Shown here one piece after another: positions 7,453-15,900 of a stretch of 48,875 bases of DNA. Under the pieces are notes generated by a model. It saw only the letters and a list, made by a program, of their open reading frames with translations. It was not told the DNA's origin and searched no databases. The stretch's first letter is position 1, and each line of letters opens with the position of its first letter. Source of the stretch: JBJXHC01 sp046160825. GTDB taxonomy: Bacteria > Bacteroidota > Ignavibacteria > UBA10030 > UBA6906. The stretch is taken from positions 1 through 48,875 of the forward strand of contig JBJXHC010000073.1 of assembly GCA_046160825.1 (NCBI GenBank), read 5' to 3'. A program made the position numbers and the translations under genes.

Positions 7453-8193
7453 TTATTCCACGCTGATACTTTTTATCAATCCGGCAGCCGAGAGTTGGGT
7501 TCGTTCGTCGCTTGCGAGAAGAACCGGCAATATCAGCACCTGCCGGAATTCCTCAAGCGCTTCCCGATAGCGATCCTGTTCCATGTAGAGTTCGCCGAGT
7601 TCGAAATGATGGCGGATGACGCCGGGTGCAAGAGCAATGGCTTTCCTGAGCGCCCGCTCCGACTCGTCATATCCGCCTTCGGGAAGACTGCCGAGAAAGG
7701 CAGCAGCCAATTGACGTTCAATCCAACTTACATTGCCGAGTGCCCGGTAGAATGAGCCGAGAATGGAATACGCGATATCGTCCTCAGGATTGAGCCGGAT
7801 GCTGCATTCAAGTTCCTGTTTTATCACATGACATAACGAGACCTTGGTCTTGGCGCCTTCGAACATGGCTATATTTCCCAGTGCTGCCGCCCGCCACGTG
7901 TGGCCTTCCGATTCCATGGAGTCCGCCAGAATGCTGCGTTGTGCAAAGACTTCCGCCCGACGGTAGAGATCCGGCTTCTGATCCGGCGTCGCAACTTCGC
8001 CCATGCAAACGTAGACGCGCGCAAGCCTCCAGAGCAGCCCCGCAGAATCCGCGGTTGTTCCGAGCGCGGCAACGTAAATAATTTCTGCCGCGGGGTAGTT
8101 CATGCGGGCAAATTCCTGATCACCTCTCTCGAGTAAGGATGGGAGGGAATTGGGGATGACCAGCAACAGAAATACGGGAAGCGCGCTTGTCAT
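7453..8193 (-). CDS. Secreted or membrane-attached TPR protein
   Basis: 246 residues. The N-terminus has a hydrophobic segment (about 4-20), which suggests export. The rest is helical TPR repeat: SLLERGDQEFARMNYPAAEI, then AYSILGSFYRALGN, then GGYDESERALRKAIALAPG with HHFELGELYMEQDRYREALEEFRQVL. The arrangement GSFYRALGN...GGYDESERALRKAI...HHFELG resembles TPR proteins of the RMD/FAM82-like group. TPR proteins are protein-protein scaffolds; no specific partner is evident. It lies upstream of the regulator-KaiC-regulator genes and may be their first operon member. No catalytic motif is seen. Confidence 0.75.
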   Translation of the reverse strand: MTSALPVFLLLVIPNSLPSLLERGDQEFARMNYPAAEIIYVAALGTTADSAGLLWRLARVYVCMGEVATPDQKPDLYRRAEVFAQRSILADSMESEGHTWRAAALGNIAMFEGAKTKVSLCHVIKQELECSIRLNPEDDIAYSILGSFYRALGNVSWIERQLAAAFLGSLPEGGYDESERALRKAIALAPGVIRHHFELGELYMEQDRYREALEEFRQVLILPVLLASDERTQLSAAGLIKSISVE

Positions 8194-8221
8194 TATCAGA
8201 AATCCAATTCATCTATATATA

Positions 8222-8286
8222 GTCGGCTGGCGCTTCGTAAAACCGATCCGTCATCCACACCGTACGTTTACTGCACGCCAGCCGAC
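8222..8286. repeat. Long inverted repeat / hairpin between the radical SAM and TPR genes
   Basis: Arms GTCGGCTGGCG (8222-8232) and CGCCAGCCGAC (8276-8286) are perfectly complementary over 11 bp. Inside, after a 4-base mismatch, GTAAA and TTTAC can extend the stem. The loop is about 30 bases. On the minus strand the downstream flank is TATATATAG rather than a T run, so this is not a standard terminator. It lies in the leader of the TPR gene (start 8193) and could be a weak terminator, an operator or a structured leader. Confidence 0.45.
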
Positions 8287-8352
8287 CTTAATCAATATCA
8301 AAAACAGTCCATTGTTATTTTCTTCAATGGCCCGTTCCTGCAAGTGTCCTGC

Positions 8353-9915
8353 TCACACCGCCAATAGGACTTCAACTGGTGCTACGGTGTCCTTGACTGT
8401 GGATTTCAGGTAGGCATCTGGGTCGTGTTGAAGCGCCCCTTCGGGAAGCCAGTCCCACCACGATCCCAAATCTCTCTGCACGCGGTCGGTGTAGAACTGT
8501 GGTATCGTCGAGGTCTGTCGTTCGAAGAACGGGCGAAATTGAGGATCCACATTGAGGCGGTGCAGGATCTCCGAGTAGTAGTTAATCCGGCCATAGCCTT
8601 CTGAAGAGACTGCCCGAACCACGTTCAACCATTTTGGGATAAACGTATTTGTTGCGCGTGCTCTCCGATAGATTGCGCGTGGCGAGAAAGAGTAGCGTGT
8701 GAGGTCGATGACATGCTCATAGAATCCGAGCCATGAATAATTCTTCGGCTCGATGTTCATCGCACCGTTGTTGTTCAGGAAATGGAAGGGAAAGGGAATA
8801 ACCCGTCCCGCCGCCTGGTAATGGAGATTTAATGGTGCTGCCTGACCGAACGCCGAGAGGAGGGAGTATCCGGGAAATGCGCCCGGAGATAAGTCGATGA
8901 ATCGTTTTGTCAACTCGAATGGCTCGTCTCCTTCATCCCCGTCAAGCCCCAGAACAAAATTTGCCTGGAGGTAGGGGATGTACCTCAGAATCATGTTGAC
9001 GTGTTCAGAGACTTCCAACACCTTGTCCATGCCACGCAATTTTCCCGTGCGCGATTTTTCTCCGAGGTCGTACCATGATTCGATACCCGGAAGCAGGGCT
9101 TTGAAACCATTGCGCTTCATCCGGACGAGATGCGGTTCGGAAAGGAGGGAGAGACTGCTCTCTGCCGCGAAGTCGATGCGACCCGCGGGTACCGCTTCTT
9201 CAATCGCATTCATACAATTATCAAACTGCACACCGAAATTTGGATCATGGAATGCAACGAGCGGGCGTTTAAATTTCGTCAACAGGAAGGTCAGGTCTTC
9301 CTTCATCACTCCCATATCCAACGGTTGGTATGGCACCACCGAATCGATGCAGAAGCTGCACTGGTACGGGCATCCCAGACTTCCCAGCATCGGGACCATC
9401 TTGATGAACGGCGCCTTCTTCAACGTCGGTTCAATGAACGCCCATCGCTCGCGCACGCCGGGGAGCGAAAGGGGTTGCCCCGCGGCAGAAAGGTACACGC
9501 CCATGGGACGGTGTTGTGTACAGTCCGTCAATACCTGGTGAACGATGGATTTATCCGTGAAGCCGAGGACATAGTCGAAGTACTTCTGCGCGTCCTGCGG
9601 ATAACAACGCGCATGAGGTCCGCCGAGCACAGTTACTGCGCCGCTCGCCTGGAAGTGGTTGCTGAGAGCATAGGCCAGTTGTGCCGTCTCTGTAAACGCC
9701 CCAATGAACACGAGATCAACATCTCCCGGCAATTCGTCCGCCATGTTTTCCAGTCCGGTGTAGCAGAGGTACGTGACGTCATGCCCTTCTTCCTGGCACC
9801 ACACGGCAACTGCTTGGGGCATGATGCTTGCGAAATTTGCATGCATCACTCGCGCCCACATTGTACGTGTAGGCTTGCTGACGAGATCGACGATCCCGAT
9901 GTGTAACTTCCGCAT
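8353..9915 (-). CDS. Radical SAM protein with B12-binding-like N-terminal domain
   Basis: 520 residues. Residues about 1-135 have a Rossmann-like, cobalamin-binding-type fold (VDLVFIGAFTETAQLAYALSN, then VLGGPHARCYPQDAQKYFDYVLGF) but no DxHxxG cobalamin-ligand motif. The radical SAM core starts near 170; the iron-sulfur cysteines are Cys182, Cys186 and Cys189 (GCPYQCSFC). Later blocks include IDFAAESSLSLLSEPHL, LLPGIESWYDLGEKSRTG and LGLDGDEGDEPFELTKRFI. The architecture resembles the BchE/HpnJ-like B12-radical SAM class; the substrate is unknown. The gene starts 17 bases after the receiver-fragment gene, so both probably depend on box C. The ATG has GGAG upstream. Confidence 0.85.
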   Translation of the reverse strand: MRKLHIGIVDLVSKPTRTMWARVMHANFASIMPQAVAVWCQEEGHDVTYLCYTGLENMADELPGDVDLVFIGAFTETAQLAYALSNHFQASGAVTVLGGPHARCYPQDAQKYFDYVLGFTDKSIVHQVLTDCTQHRPMGVYLSAAGQPLSLPGVRERWAFIEPTLKKAPFIKMVPMLGSLGCPYQCSFCIDSVVPYQPLDMGVMKEDLTFLLTKFKRPLVAFHDPNFGVQFDNCMNAIEEAVPAGRIDFAAESSLSLLSEPHLVRMKRNGFKALLPGIESWYDLGEKSRTGKLRGMDKVLEVSEHVNMILRYIPYLQANFVLGLDGDEGDEPFELTKRFIDLSPGAFPGYSLLSAFGQAAPLNLHYQAAGRVIPFPFHFLNNNGAMNIEPKNYSWLGFYEHVIDLTRYSFSPRAIYRRARATNTFIPKWLNVVRAVSSEGYGRINYYSEILHRLNVDPQFRPFFERQTSTIPQFYTDRVQRDLGSWWDWLPEGALQHDPDAYLKSTVKDTVAPVEVLLAV

Positions 9916-9932
9916 GACGTTCTCCGAGATTA

Positions 9933-10250
9933 TTATACGGCCTTTACTTTGGCCGCTTTAAGGTCCCGCTTTCGTATAGCCTCTCTCACGATTCCTGAAA
10001 AAACAGATTTCGTCAGTTGATGGGAATACGTTTTCTCTTTTGCTGTGACCGTTTGTAAAGTGAGGAAGAAATCTTCAATCGTGGCATTCTTCAATATGAA
10101 TCGCTCGACACCGGTGCGTACCAATGCCAGGATATTCTGTTCCGGCTTGTCGGGCGCGGGCTTGCCGGCAACCATACGTTTACGAAGAGGCTTCGGGGTT
10201 TGTCTCTGTCGCCTTGGTGTAGGTAAGTGTCGTGCATTCCCTGTCGACAT
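9933..10250 (-). CDS. Free-standing fragment of a response-regulator receiver domain
   Basis: 105 residues. A basic, Pro/Arg-rich N-terminus (1-37) is followed by a segment that lines up with residues about 88-150 of the neighbouring regulators: PEQNILALVRTGVERFILKN, ATIEDFFLTLQTV, QLTKSVFSGIVREAI. This is the alpha4-beta5-alpha5 part of the receiver plus the linker. The acceptor Asp, the acidic pair and the LuxR domain are absent; the conserved Lys is present (FILKN). It could be a pseudogene, but it has its own box C promoter 50 bases upstream and leads directly into the radical SAM gene. A role as a protein-interaction module or dimerisation decoy is inference. The ribosome site is weak. 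Confidence 0.6.
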   Translation of the reverse strand: MSTGNARHLPTPRRQRQTPKPLRKRMVAGKPAPDKPEQNILALVRTGVERFILKNATIEDFFLTLQTVTAKEKTYSHQLTKSVFSGIVREAIRKRDLKAAKVKAV

Positions 10251-10276
10251 GCAAGCCCGCAGTTGATTGTTAGGTC

Positions 10277-10333
10277 AACGTAGGAAAGATTCCCGCGGAG
10301 ATGAATAGCTCAAAGGATTGAAAGAAGGACTAA
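10277..10333 (-). promoter_or_regulatory. Conserved box C with -10-like hexamer, upstream of receiver fragment and radical SAM gene
   Basis: Copy of the shared box: core 10304-10333, on the minus strand TTAGTCCTTCTTTCA with ending GAGCTATT. After 19 bases comes CCTACGTT, with TACGTT (10277-10282) in the -10 place. It keeps the TA, TCTTTCA and final ATT columns of the other copies but is the most diverged at the -10. It lies 24 bases past the stop of the third response regulator and about 54 bases before the receiver-fragment start. Confidence 0.5.
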
Positions 10334-10356
10334 TCCTCTCGGTTGAGAGGGTGGTG

Positions 10357-11010
10357 TTATTTGTAACCGTCGTCGGTGTGCGCGAATCTGGCAATTTCCA
10401 GGCGCGTGTGGAGAGCAAGTTTTTCGAGGATGTTGTGTACGTGACTCTTGATAGTATCGGTGGCAAGATGGAGGCGCAGGGCAATCTCCTTGTTGCTCAG
10501 TCCCTCGGCAATTAAAGCAATCACCTCTCGTTCCCGACTGGTCATCCTCACCGAGGTAAAGGGATTTCCTTTTCTCTTGCGGGTGGCGTGTTCGACAATT
10601 TGCATGAACAGCGATCCGGTCATCGGAGGAGGTAGAACATTTACTCCTTTTGCCACGGAGCGTATCGTCCTCAGGAAATCATTGAATGTTGCATCCTTGA
10701 GAACAAACCCACTGACTCCCGCCTCTACGAATTGCACAAGATCGTCCTGTACAGGGACAAGGTCCATCCCGATCACTCGTGCATTGGGGGCATTCTTCTT
10801 GAGTAGCGCCAGGAGGCGAAGGCTGTTTTGGCTGCGCAAGCCGAGGTCCAGAAGAATCACGGTAGGCTGTAATTTTCTCGCCTGCGTGATGGAATCACTG
10901 TTTCCGGGGGAGGCAGCTACTTTGATATCCGGTTGCTCTTTCAGCATAAGGGTAAGGCCCTCACGCAAAAGCCGGTTATCTTCAATAATCAGGATGTGAA
11001 TTTTCTTCAT
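10357..11010 (-). CDS. LuxR/NarL-type response regulator with atypical receiver (paralog 3)
   Basis: 217 residues with a receiver (about 4-118) and LuxR helix-turn-helix (MTSREREVIALIAEGLSNKE, TIKSHVHNILEKLAL). E10-D11, Asp55 and Lys105 are kept. The switch Ser/Thr position is Asp83 (VIGMD), and DxxMP is DLGLR. It is the most diverged of the three full paralogs but has the same domain length. It is transcribed alone from the 446-base region upstream and ends just before box C. No sensor kinase is close, so the input signal is unknown. Confidence 0.9.
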   Translation of the reverse strand: MKKIHILIIEDNRLLREGLTLMLKEQPDIKVAASPGNSDSITQARKLQPTVILLDLGLRSQNSLRLLALLKKNAPNARVIGMDLVPVQDDLVQFVEAGVSGFVLKDATFNDFLRTIRSVAKGVNVLPPPMTGSLFMQIVEHATRKRKGNPFTSVRMTSREREVIALIAEGLSNKEIALRLHLATDTIKSHVHNILEKLALHTRLEIARFAHTDDGYK

Positions 11011-11456
11011 TACACGGGGCTACGGAGGGGGCTCCCTAGGAGTGCCAAACCCCAATGTCACCTATCTGAATTACGGTAACAAGATAAGAATTCGTCAGTT
11101 GTTTTTCAAATGCTTTTTTGATCAACAAACATAAAGCGTTGAATTCTTGATTGCCAGTGCTGGTAAGCCAGGCAAAAAATTAGATTCGCTTGCAAAATGA
11201 GCCAATCTGGTCGTCCGTATGCAAGACCAGGGAGGTTCTTTTCCACGTCGTCGAAAATTATCATTAGGAATTGATACAGAGTATTGCTATACTGTTGCAT
11301 CAAATAACAGTACACCGCTTGTAGAATCGCCTGCAGATGAACCGTACGAGTCCTTCCAAGGTCGCAACGCCATCATACAGAAGAAGCTAAAGTAGTCGGC
11401 GTACGCCTTGCCTGACGGGTAGTCGGGTTAATACAATACACGAAAGGACGCGTTCC
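11011..11456. other. Intergenic region between divergent response regulator and cold-shock genes
   Basis: An AT-rich divergent region. It must hold the minus-strand promoter of the third regulator and the plus-strand promoter and leader of the cold-shock gene. A palindrome GGCGTACGCC lies at 11398-11407, about 50 bases before the cold-shock ATG. A 69-codon frame on the minus strand (11106-11315) starts with GTG, has no ribosome site and no protein-like composition, so it is not called. No box copy was found here. Confidence 0.5.
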
Positions 11457-11660
11457 ATGGAAAAAGGAACAGTCAAATGGTTCAATGCAGCAAAAGGTTT
11501 CGGTTTCATCGCACGTGCAGATGGCGAAGATGTGTTCGTCCATTTCAATGCGATCTCAGCAAGCGGCTACAAGAGCTTGAATGAGGGTGATCCTGTTGAA
11601 TTCGAAGTAGAAAAGGGCCCCAAGGGTCTTCAGGCTTCGAATGTCACAGTCGTCCGATAA
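11457..11660 (+). CDS. Cold-shock protein (CspA family)
   Basis: 67 residues, the usual family length: a single OB-fold cold-shock domain that binds single-stranded RNA/DNA and melts RNA structure. RNP1 is KGFGFI (about 13-18) and RNP2 is DVFVHF (about 25-30). Other family marks are GTVKWFNAAKG at the start and GPKGLQASNV at the end. The ribosome site is AAAGGA, 8 bases before the ATG. It is monocistronic and is closed by a strong terminator 20 bases after the stop. Confidence 0.97.
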   Translation: MEKGTVKWFNAAKGFGFIARADGEDVFVHFNAISASGYKSLNEGDPVEFEVEKGPKGLQASNVTVVR

Positions 11661-11681
11661 GGACAGAAACATGCTGTAACA

Positions 11682-11717
11682 ACAAGACCCTGCCCATAAG
11701 GCGGGGTCTTGTGTTTG
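11682..11717 (+). terminator. Rho-independent terminator after the cold-shock gene
   Basis: The stem ACAAGACCC (11682-11690) pairs with GGGTCTTGT (11704-11712). An inner T.G wobble and GCC/GGC extend it to about 13 bp around the loop CATAA. A T-rich GTTTG follows. Confidence 0.85.
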
Positions 11718-12058
11718 TGGTGGCTGGTTTGAAATCCCACAAACTATTTGCGAGGAATGTCTTCACGCATTCCGTCCACTTGACGGGATCTGTCTCCAGA
11801 GTTCGTCTTCCTTTGCGGTCTCTTGATGGGGCGAACTTCCCCTGCGGTGTTTTGTCGTGTCATGCACAAGGTGCATTCCGACTGTTACTCGATTTCCTGT
11901 CAGCTCGGCTCCCTGACTTCGGCTGTCCCAATTCCTATGCCCCCATGCTGCTACAGACAACGCAATCGGCTGGTGGAAACAAAACTGGCCTTGGAGAGGG
12001 ACGCAGCAATCAGGTTCATAAAAACCCACATCTCTCTATATAAACCTTTATCCCATCC
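11718..12058. other. Region without a recognised gene; possible structured RNA
   Basis: Between the cold-shock terminator and a second plus-strand terminator at 12059 there is no convincing coding frame: frames of 88-146 codons exist but overlap each other on both strands and have poor composition. The sequence can form local hairpins, such as ATGCAC/GTGCAT (loop AAG, about 11863-11877) and GTCAG/CTGAC (about 11898-11916). An untranslated RNA ending at the 12059 terminator is possible, but no known RNA family was recognised. Confidence 0.25.
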
Positions 12059-12091
12059 CCCCGGACCTTCATTGTTCGGGGTTTCTTGTTG
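12059..12091 (+). terminator. Orphan terminator-like hairpin
   Basis: CCCCGGAC (12059-12066) pairs with GTTCGGGG (12074-12081), with one G.T wobble and a 7-base loop, followed by TTTCTTGTTGT. It looks like an intrinsic terminator for plus-strand transcription, yet no recognised gene lies between it and the previous terminator. From here to 12425 only the AAGGAG ribosome site of the next gene was seen. Confidence 0.6.
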
Positions 12092-12425
12092 TCATATCTA
12101 TTCGCAGTTTGTTCGCTTAAAAACTGCTCACACGCAGCGGGCCGACGATTTGATCCAAAGCATTCGGACGGGATTTGCATGTAACTCATCCATTGACAAA
12201 GAGGAGCCAAAGAGTTATTATAGCATTGCACTTCGTGAGATACCCGGTGTCTATTCTTCGTAATTGTTCAGTTGTCCATTCCCCCCATTGAAGTCGTGGC
12301 GCGGTGTTTCAAGGATTTCATGCAAGATGTCCCCATGAATTGCCGCAATCGTGAATTGAGATGCTCTGAAGCCCCCCTGTGCATTGAAGTGTTTCTCCAC
12401 ATCATTACTTGAAGGAGTTTAATCC

Positions 12426-12932
12426 ATGTATCACCGATACTATTCTTCTCTGCTTGCCCTGGCCGTAAGCCTGCTCGTTTTCAATGCGGGTGCCGCGCAA
12501 GAAAAAACATTCACGCCAGAGGAATTGACCATACGGGCCGAGGTCGTTGCCGTTGGGAAGGTAACCTCGATGCGTTCAGATTGGAATGCCAGCCGTACCC
12601 GTATCTTCACCGACGTGACAATATCGGTTGATGAATATTTGAAAGGCGAGCAAAGTCAAACGATGCTGACACTCACTGTTCCCGGCGGAGAGGTTGGAGA
12701 AGTGGGGGAAGCCTACAGTCACGTTGCACGGTTTCAAAACAACGAAGAAGTTGTTGTCTTTGTGGAACGTGATACCCGTGGCGTGCTTCGTCTGACTGCA
12801 GGCAAGCAAAGCAAGCTCACCATCACCTCGAATGAACGTACAGGCCGCAAAATGATCGCCGGGGATAAGACACTTGATATGCTCAGGTCTCAAGTCCGTC
12901 GAACAGTCGATCAACAATTAAAGAATCGATAG
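12426..12932 (+). CDS. Secreted protein of unknown function, companion of the giant metalloprotease
   Basis: 168 residues. Signal peptide about 1-24 (ending AGAAQ), then a beta-rich domain: ELTIRAEVVAVGKVTSMRSD, RIFTDVTISVDEYLKGE, LTVPGGEVGEVGEAYSHVA, then EEVVVFVERD. Similar small secreted proteins occur beside matrixin-type metalloproteases in other bacteria; here the next gene, 46 bases on, carries such a protease domain. It could be an inhibitor, chaperone or partner, which is inference from position only. The AAGGAG ribosome site lies 9 bases before the ATG. Confidence 0.75.
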   Translation: MYHRYYSSLLALAVSLLVFNAGAAQEKTFTPEELTIRAEVVAVGKVTSMRSDWNASRTRIFTDVTISVDEYLKGEQSQTMLTLTVPGGEVGEVGEAYSHVARFQNNEEVVVFVERDTRGVLRLTAGKQSKLTITSNERTGRKMIAGDKTLDMLRSQVRRTVDQQLKNR

Positions 12933-12978
12933 TCGTGTGTTTCTCCGACCTTTCCATTACCACTTAATAAGGTGTTCA

Positions 12979-15900
12979 ATGAAACCGTTGCTCAAGTTGA
13001 TGTGCCTGCCTTTCATCTGTATGCTGCTTGCCGCGGGAAGCCCTCAGGCAAATGCACAGATTGATACAATCATCGTTCCGTATCTGGCTGAGGATTACAA
13101 GTACCAGCAGGTCGCCGGGGGAGGACTCTCTGGCTTCGAAGCGTCAGGGTTCAACGATGCCGCGTGGCCGACGGGGAGTGCAGGCTTTGGTACCATCGGC
13201 GGAGGCTGTCCACTCAATAATGAAAGCGACGTTAATACTACGTGGAGTGTGAATACAGACATCCTTGTCAGAAAGCATTTTGATTTACCTCAGGGCGCCG
13301 GCCTTCGCGTGAGTGTTGCGATTGATAATGACGTACAAGTCTTCGTCAACGGTCATGATATCTCGGGCGGTCTTCAGGTGCATGAGGGTTGTGCAACGCT
13401 CGGGAGTTTTGTGTTTACCGCTCCAAGTACCATCCTGAATGTTGGTGACAACCTGATCGCTGTACGCGGTCGGGATCGTGGTGCTGACACGTATCTTGAT
13501 ATTCAGATCACAGCCGATTTGCCGCAAGTGTACACTGTTACAGGATTATCTGACTTCGAAGGCAATTCGAGAGGCAGTTTCTCTCTCCGCGATGCAATCG
13601 GCGAAGCGAATGCCACCCTTGGTGTGGATACGATCAAGTTCAATATCCCCGGCGGAGGAGTGCAACCGTGCTCCCTCGTTACAGCGCTTCCTGATATTAC
13701 GGATGCTGTTGTGATTGACGGGTACACCCAGCCCGGCGCCTCGCCGAATACGCTTGCAGTGGGAAGCAACGCCGTTCTTAACATTGAGGTTTTCAGCAAC
13801 TATGATGTGGACCGGGGTTTTGTTATTAGAGGAGGAGGGAGTACCATTCGCGGTTTGGTCATCAACCGGTTTCAGGAAGATGGCATTGCTCTGTGGAGTG
13901 ATAACAATCGGATTGAGGGAAATTTCATCGGCACGAATCCCACCGGAAGCACCATCGCCGGTAATAGTGTCAATGGCATCTCTGTGGATGGGAGTTCCAA
14001 CCTCATTGGCGGATCCACGCCGGGAGCGAGGAATGTCATTTCCGGAAATGAAGACGATGGCGTGGACATTTACAACGGTGAGAGGAATATTATCGCCGGG
14101 AATTATATTGGCGTGGCTGCGAACGGCAGCGCACGGTTGCGCAATGGCGGTAATGGCGTCAACTTGCATGCAGGGAAATCAGTAGTGGACAGCAATACCG
14201 TCGGAGGAAATACGTCCGGAGCACGCAACGTCATTTCCGGAAATGAAAACCATGGCGTGAGAATCAGTTACGGATATGGCAACACTATTCAAGGCAATTA
14301 CGTTGGCCTGGATGCGACGGGAACCAGCGCTATCGGCAACGATGGCAATGGCGTGGCAATTGTGAATTTTTCCGGAGGTAATACTGTACGCGGAAACGTC
14401 ATCAGCGGTAACGGCGATGATGGCATCAGTCTTGTCGATGTCGCCGGGAACGCCGTTCAAGGAAATAAGATCGGGACAAATGCGTCGGGGACATCTCCTC
14501 TTGGAAATCAGGGCGATGGCATCTCCGTCAATATAGGATCCGCGGCGCCTGCCGACAATCCCCGAAAAATACAGACCTCCGGGTTTGGTGGTAATACCAT
14601 CGGAGGAAGTGCTGAGGGAGCCAGCAACACAATTGCCTACAACGACGACAACGGTGTTGTAATCTATACAAGCCCCGGCAATGCCATTCTGGAAAATTCC
14701 ATCTTTGAAAACGGTGAATTGGGAATTGATCTCGGTGGGGATGGAGTCGGATTTGCAACAAAACTGGTACAAAGGGTTGAGGGGGGGCCAAACAACTACC
14801 AGGATTTTCCCGAACTGCACTTTGCCGCGTTCGATCTGCAAGGCGTTGCGGGTTCCATGTTTGCCGAGCCTCTCGCGGACTACGAGATCCGGTTCTACCG
14901 CAATATTGAGGCTGATCCATCCGGGTATGGCGAAGGTGAAGAATTTATCGGATCCACATCAGTCACAACAAATGGCGATGGTCTTGGAGTGTTTTATGCG
15001 GAACTTCCAGGAGAGCTTGTTGCCGGAGAATACGTTACCGCTACTGCAACTGATAACAATAACAACACGTCGGAGTTTTCGGGAGCTGTTCTTGTCTCAG
15101 CGAGAGTCAAGGCATTCGGCGATCACTTTGTCGTGAATACCACTCTCTCCGGTATCCCGCTGCACTGGCAGGACGGGAATGCGGTGTTCCACATCAGCGA
15201 CAATGTTCCCGCGCCATTTCAATCCCCACTTACCGATGGATTCATGTCGTGGAGTGATCTGGCCCAACTATCATATACCTACGGAGGAACGACACCCAAT
15301 ACCACATGGGGCGGCGAGCCTGACGGTGTGAACAATAATGTGTGGGTGACGGATGGCTGGGAAGTCCTGACCGGTACGGACGCGAATGTCATAGCGGTAA
15401 CACGGGTTCGATACAACACGTTGAACGGAGCAATAACAGACGCCGATATCGCGTACGACGCTCAGCACTTTGCATGGGAAGCTACCAGTGCCGAGGGTAC
15501 GGCGATGGACGTGCAAAATGTTACCGCCCATGAAGCGGGTCACTTCAGCGGTCTCGGCGATATTTATAATCCTACAGACCCAGGCTACGTACCCCCAATG
15601 GGATCAGGGAATCAGGACGTGACGATGTATGGACTGATTGCCGAGGGTGAAACTTCCAAACGAACACTGGAACCACCAGACTCTGCGGGCATCGCGTATA
15701 TCTTCAACAATATTCCCTCTTCGCGTGTGGACCTGATGCTTGTCTTTGACGGATCCACAAGCTATGCGACAACTCACCGTGCGTTCGAGCCTTCCAAGGC
15801 AAGCGCCGTTGAGTTGGTGCAGAAGCTCAGGGTCGGGGACCGCATCGGTGTAGTGAAACTTCCCGCAACAGTTGCGCTTCCACTTATGACAATCTCGGAT

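Noticed and set aside
6802..7755. A 317-codon plus-strand frame
   Set aside because: It runs antisense across the response regulator and TPR genes and has no protein-like features.
9130..9906. A 258-codon plus-strand frame
   Set aside because: It is antisense to the radical SAM gene, whose cysteine motif and start site are clear.
11106..11315. A 69-codon minus-strand frame upstream of the cold-shock gene
   Set aside because: GTG start with no ribosome site, odd composition and no recognisable motif; kept only as part of the intergenic region.
11823..12263. A 146-codon plus-strand frame
   Set aside because: It runs through the orphan terminator at 12059, is rich in Cys/His/Pro and has no ribosome site or domain.
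13900..14700. Repeated sequence that could suggest a CRISPR or tandem DNA repeat
   Set aside because: The repeats are protein-level beta-helix turns (NVISGN, GNYIG) of uneven spacing, not identical DNA repeats with spacers.
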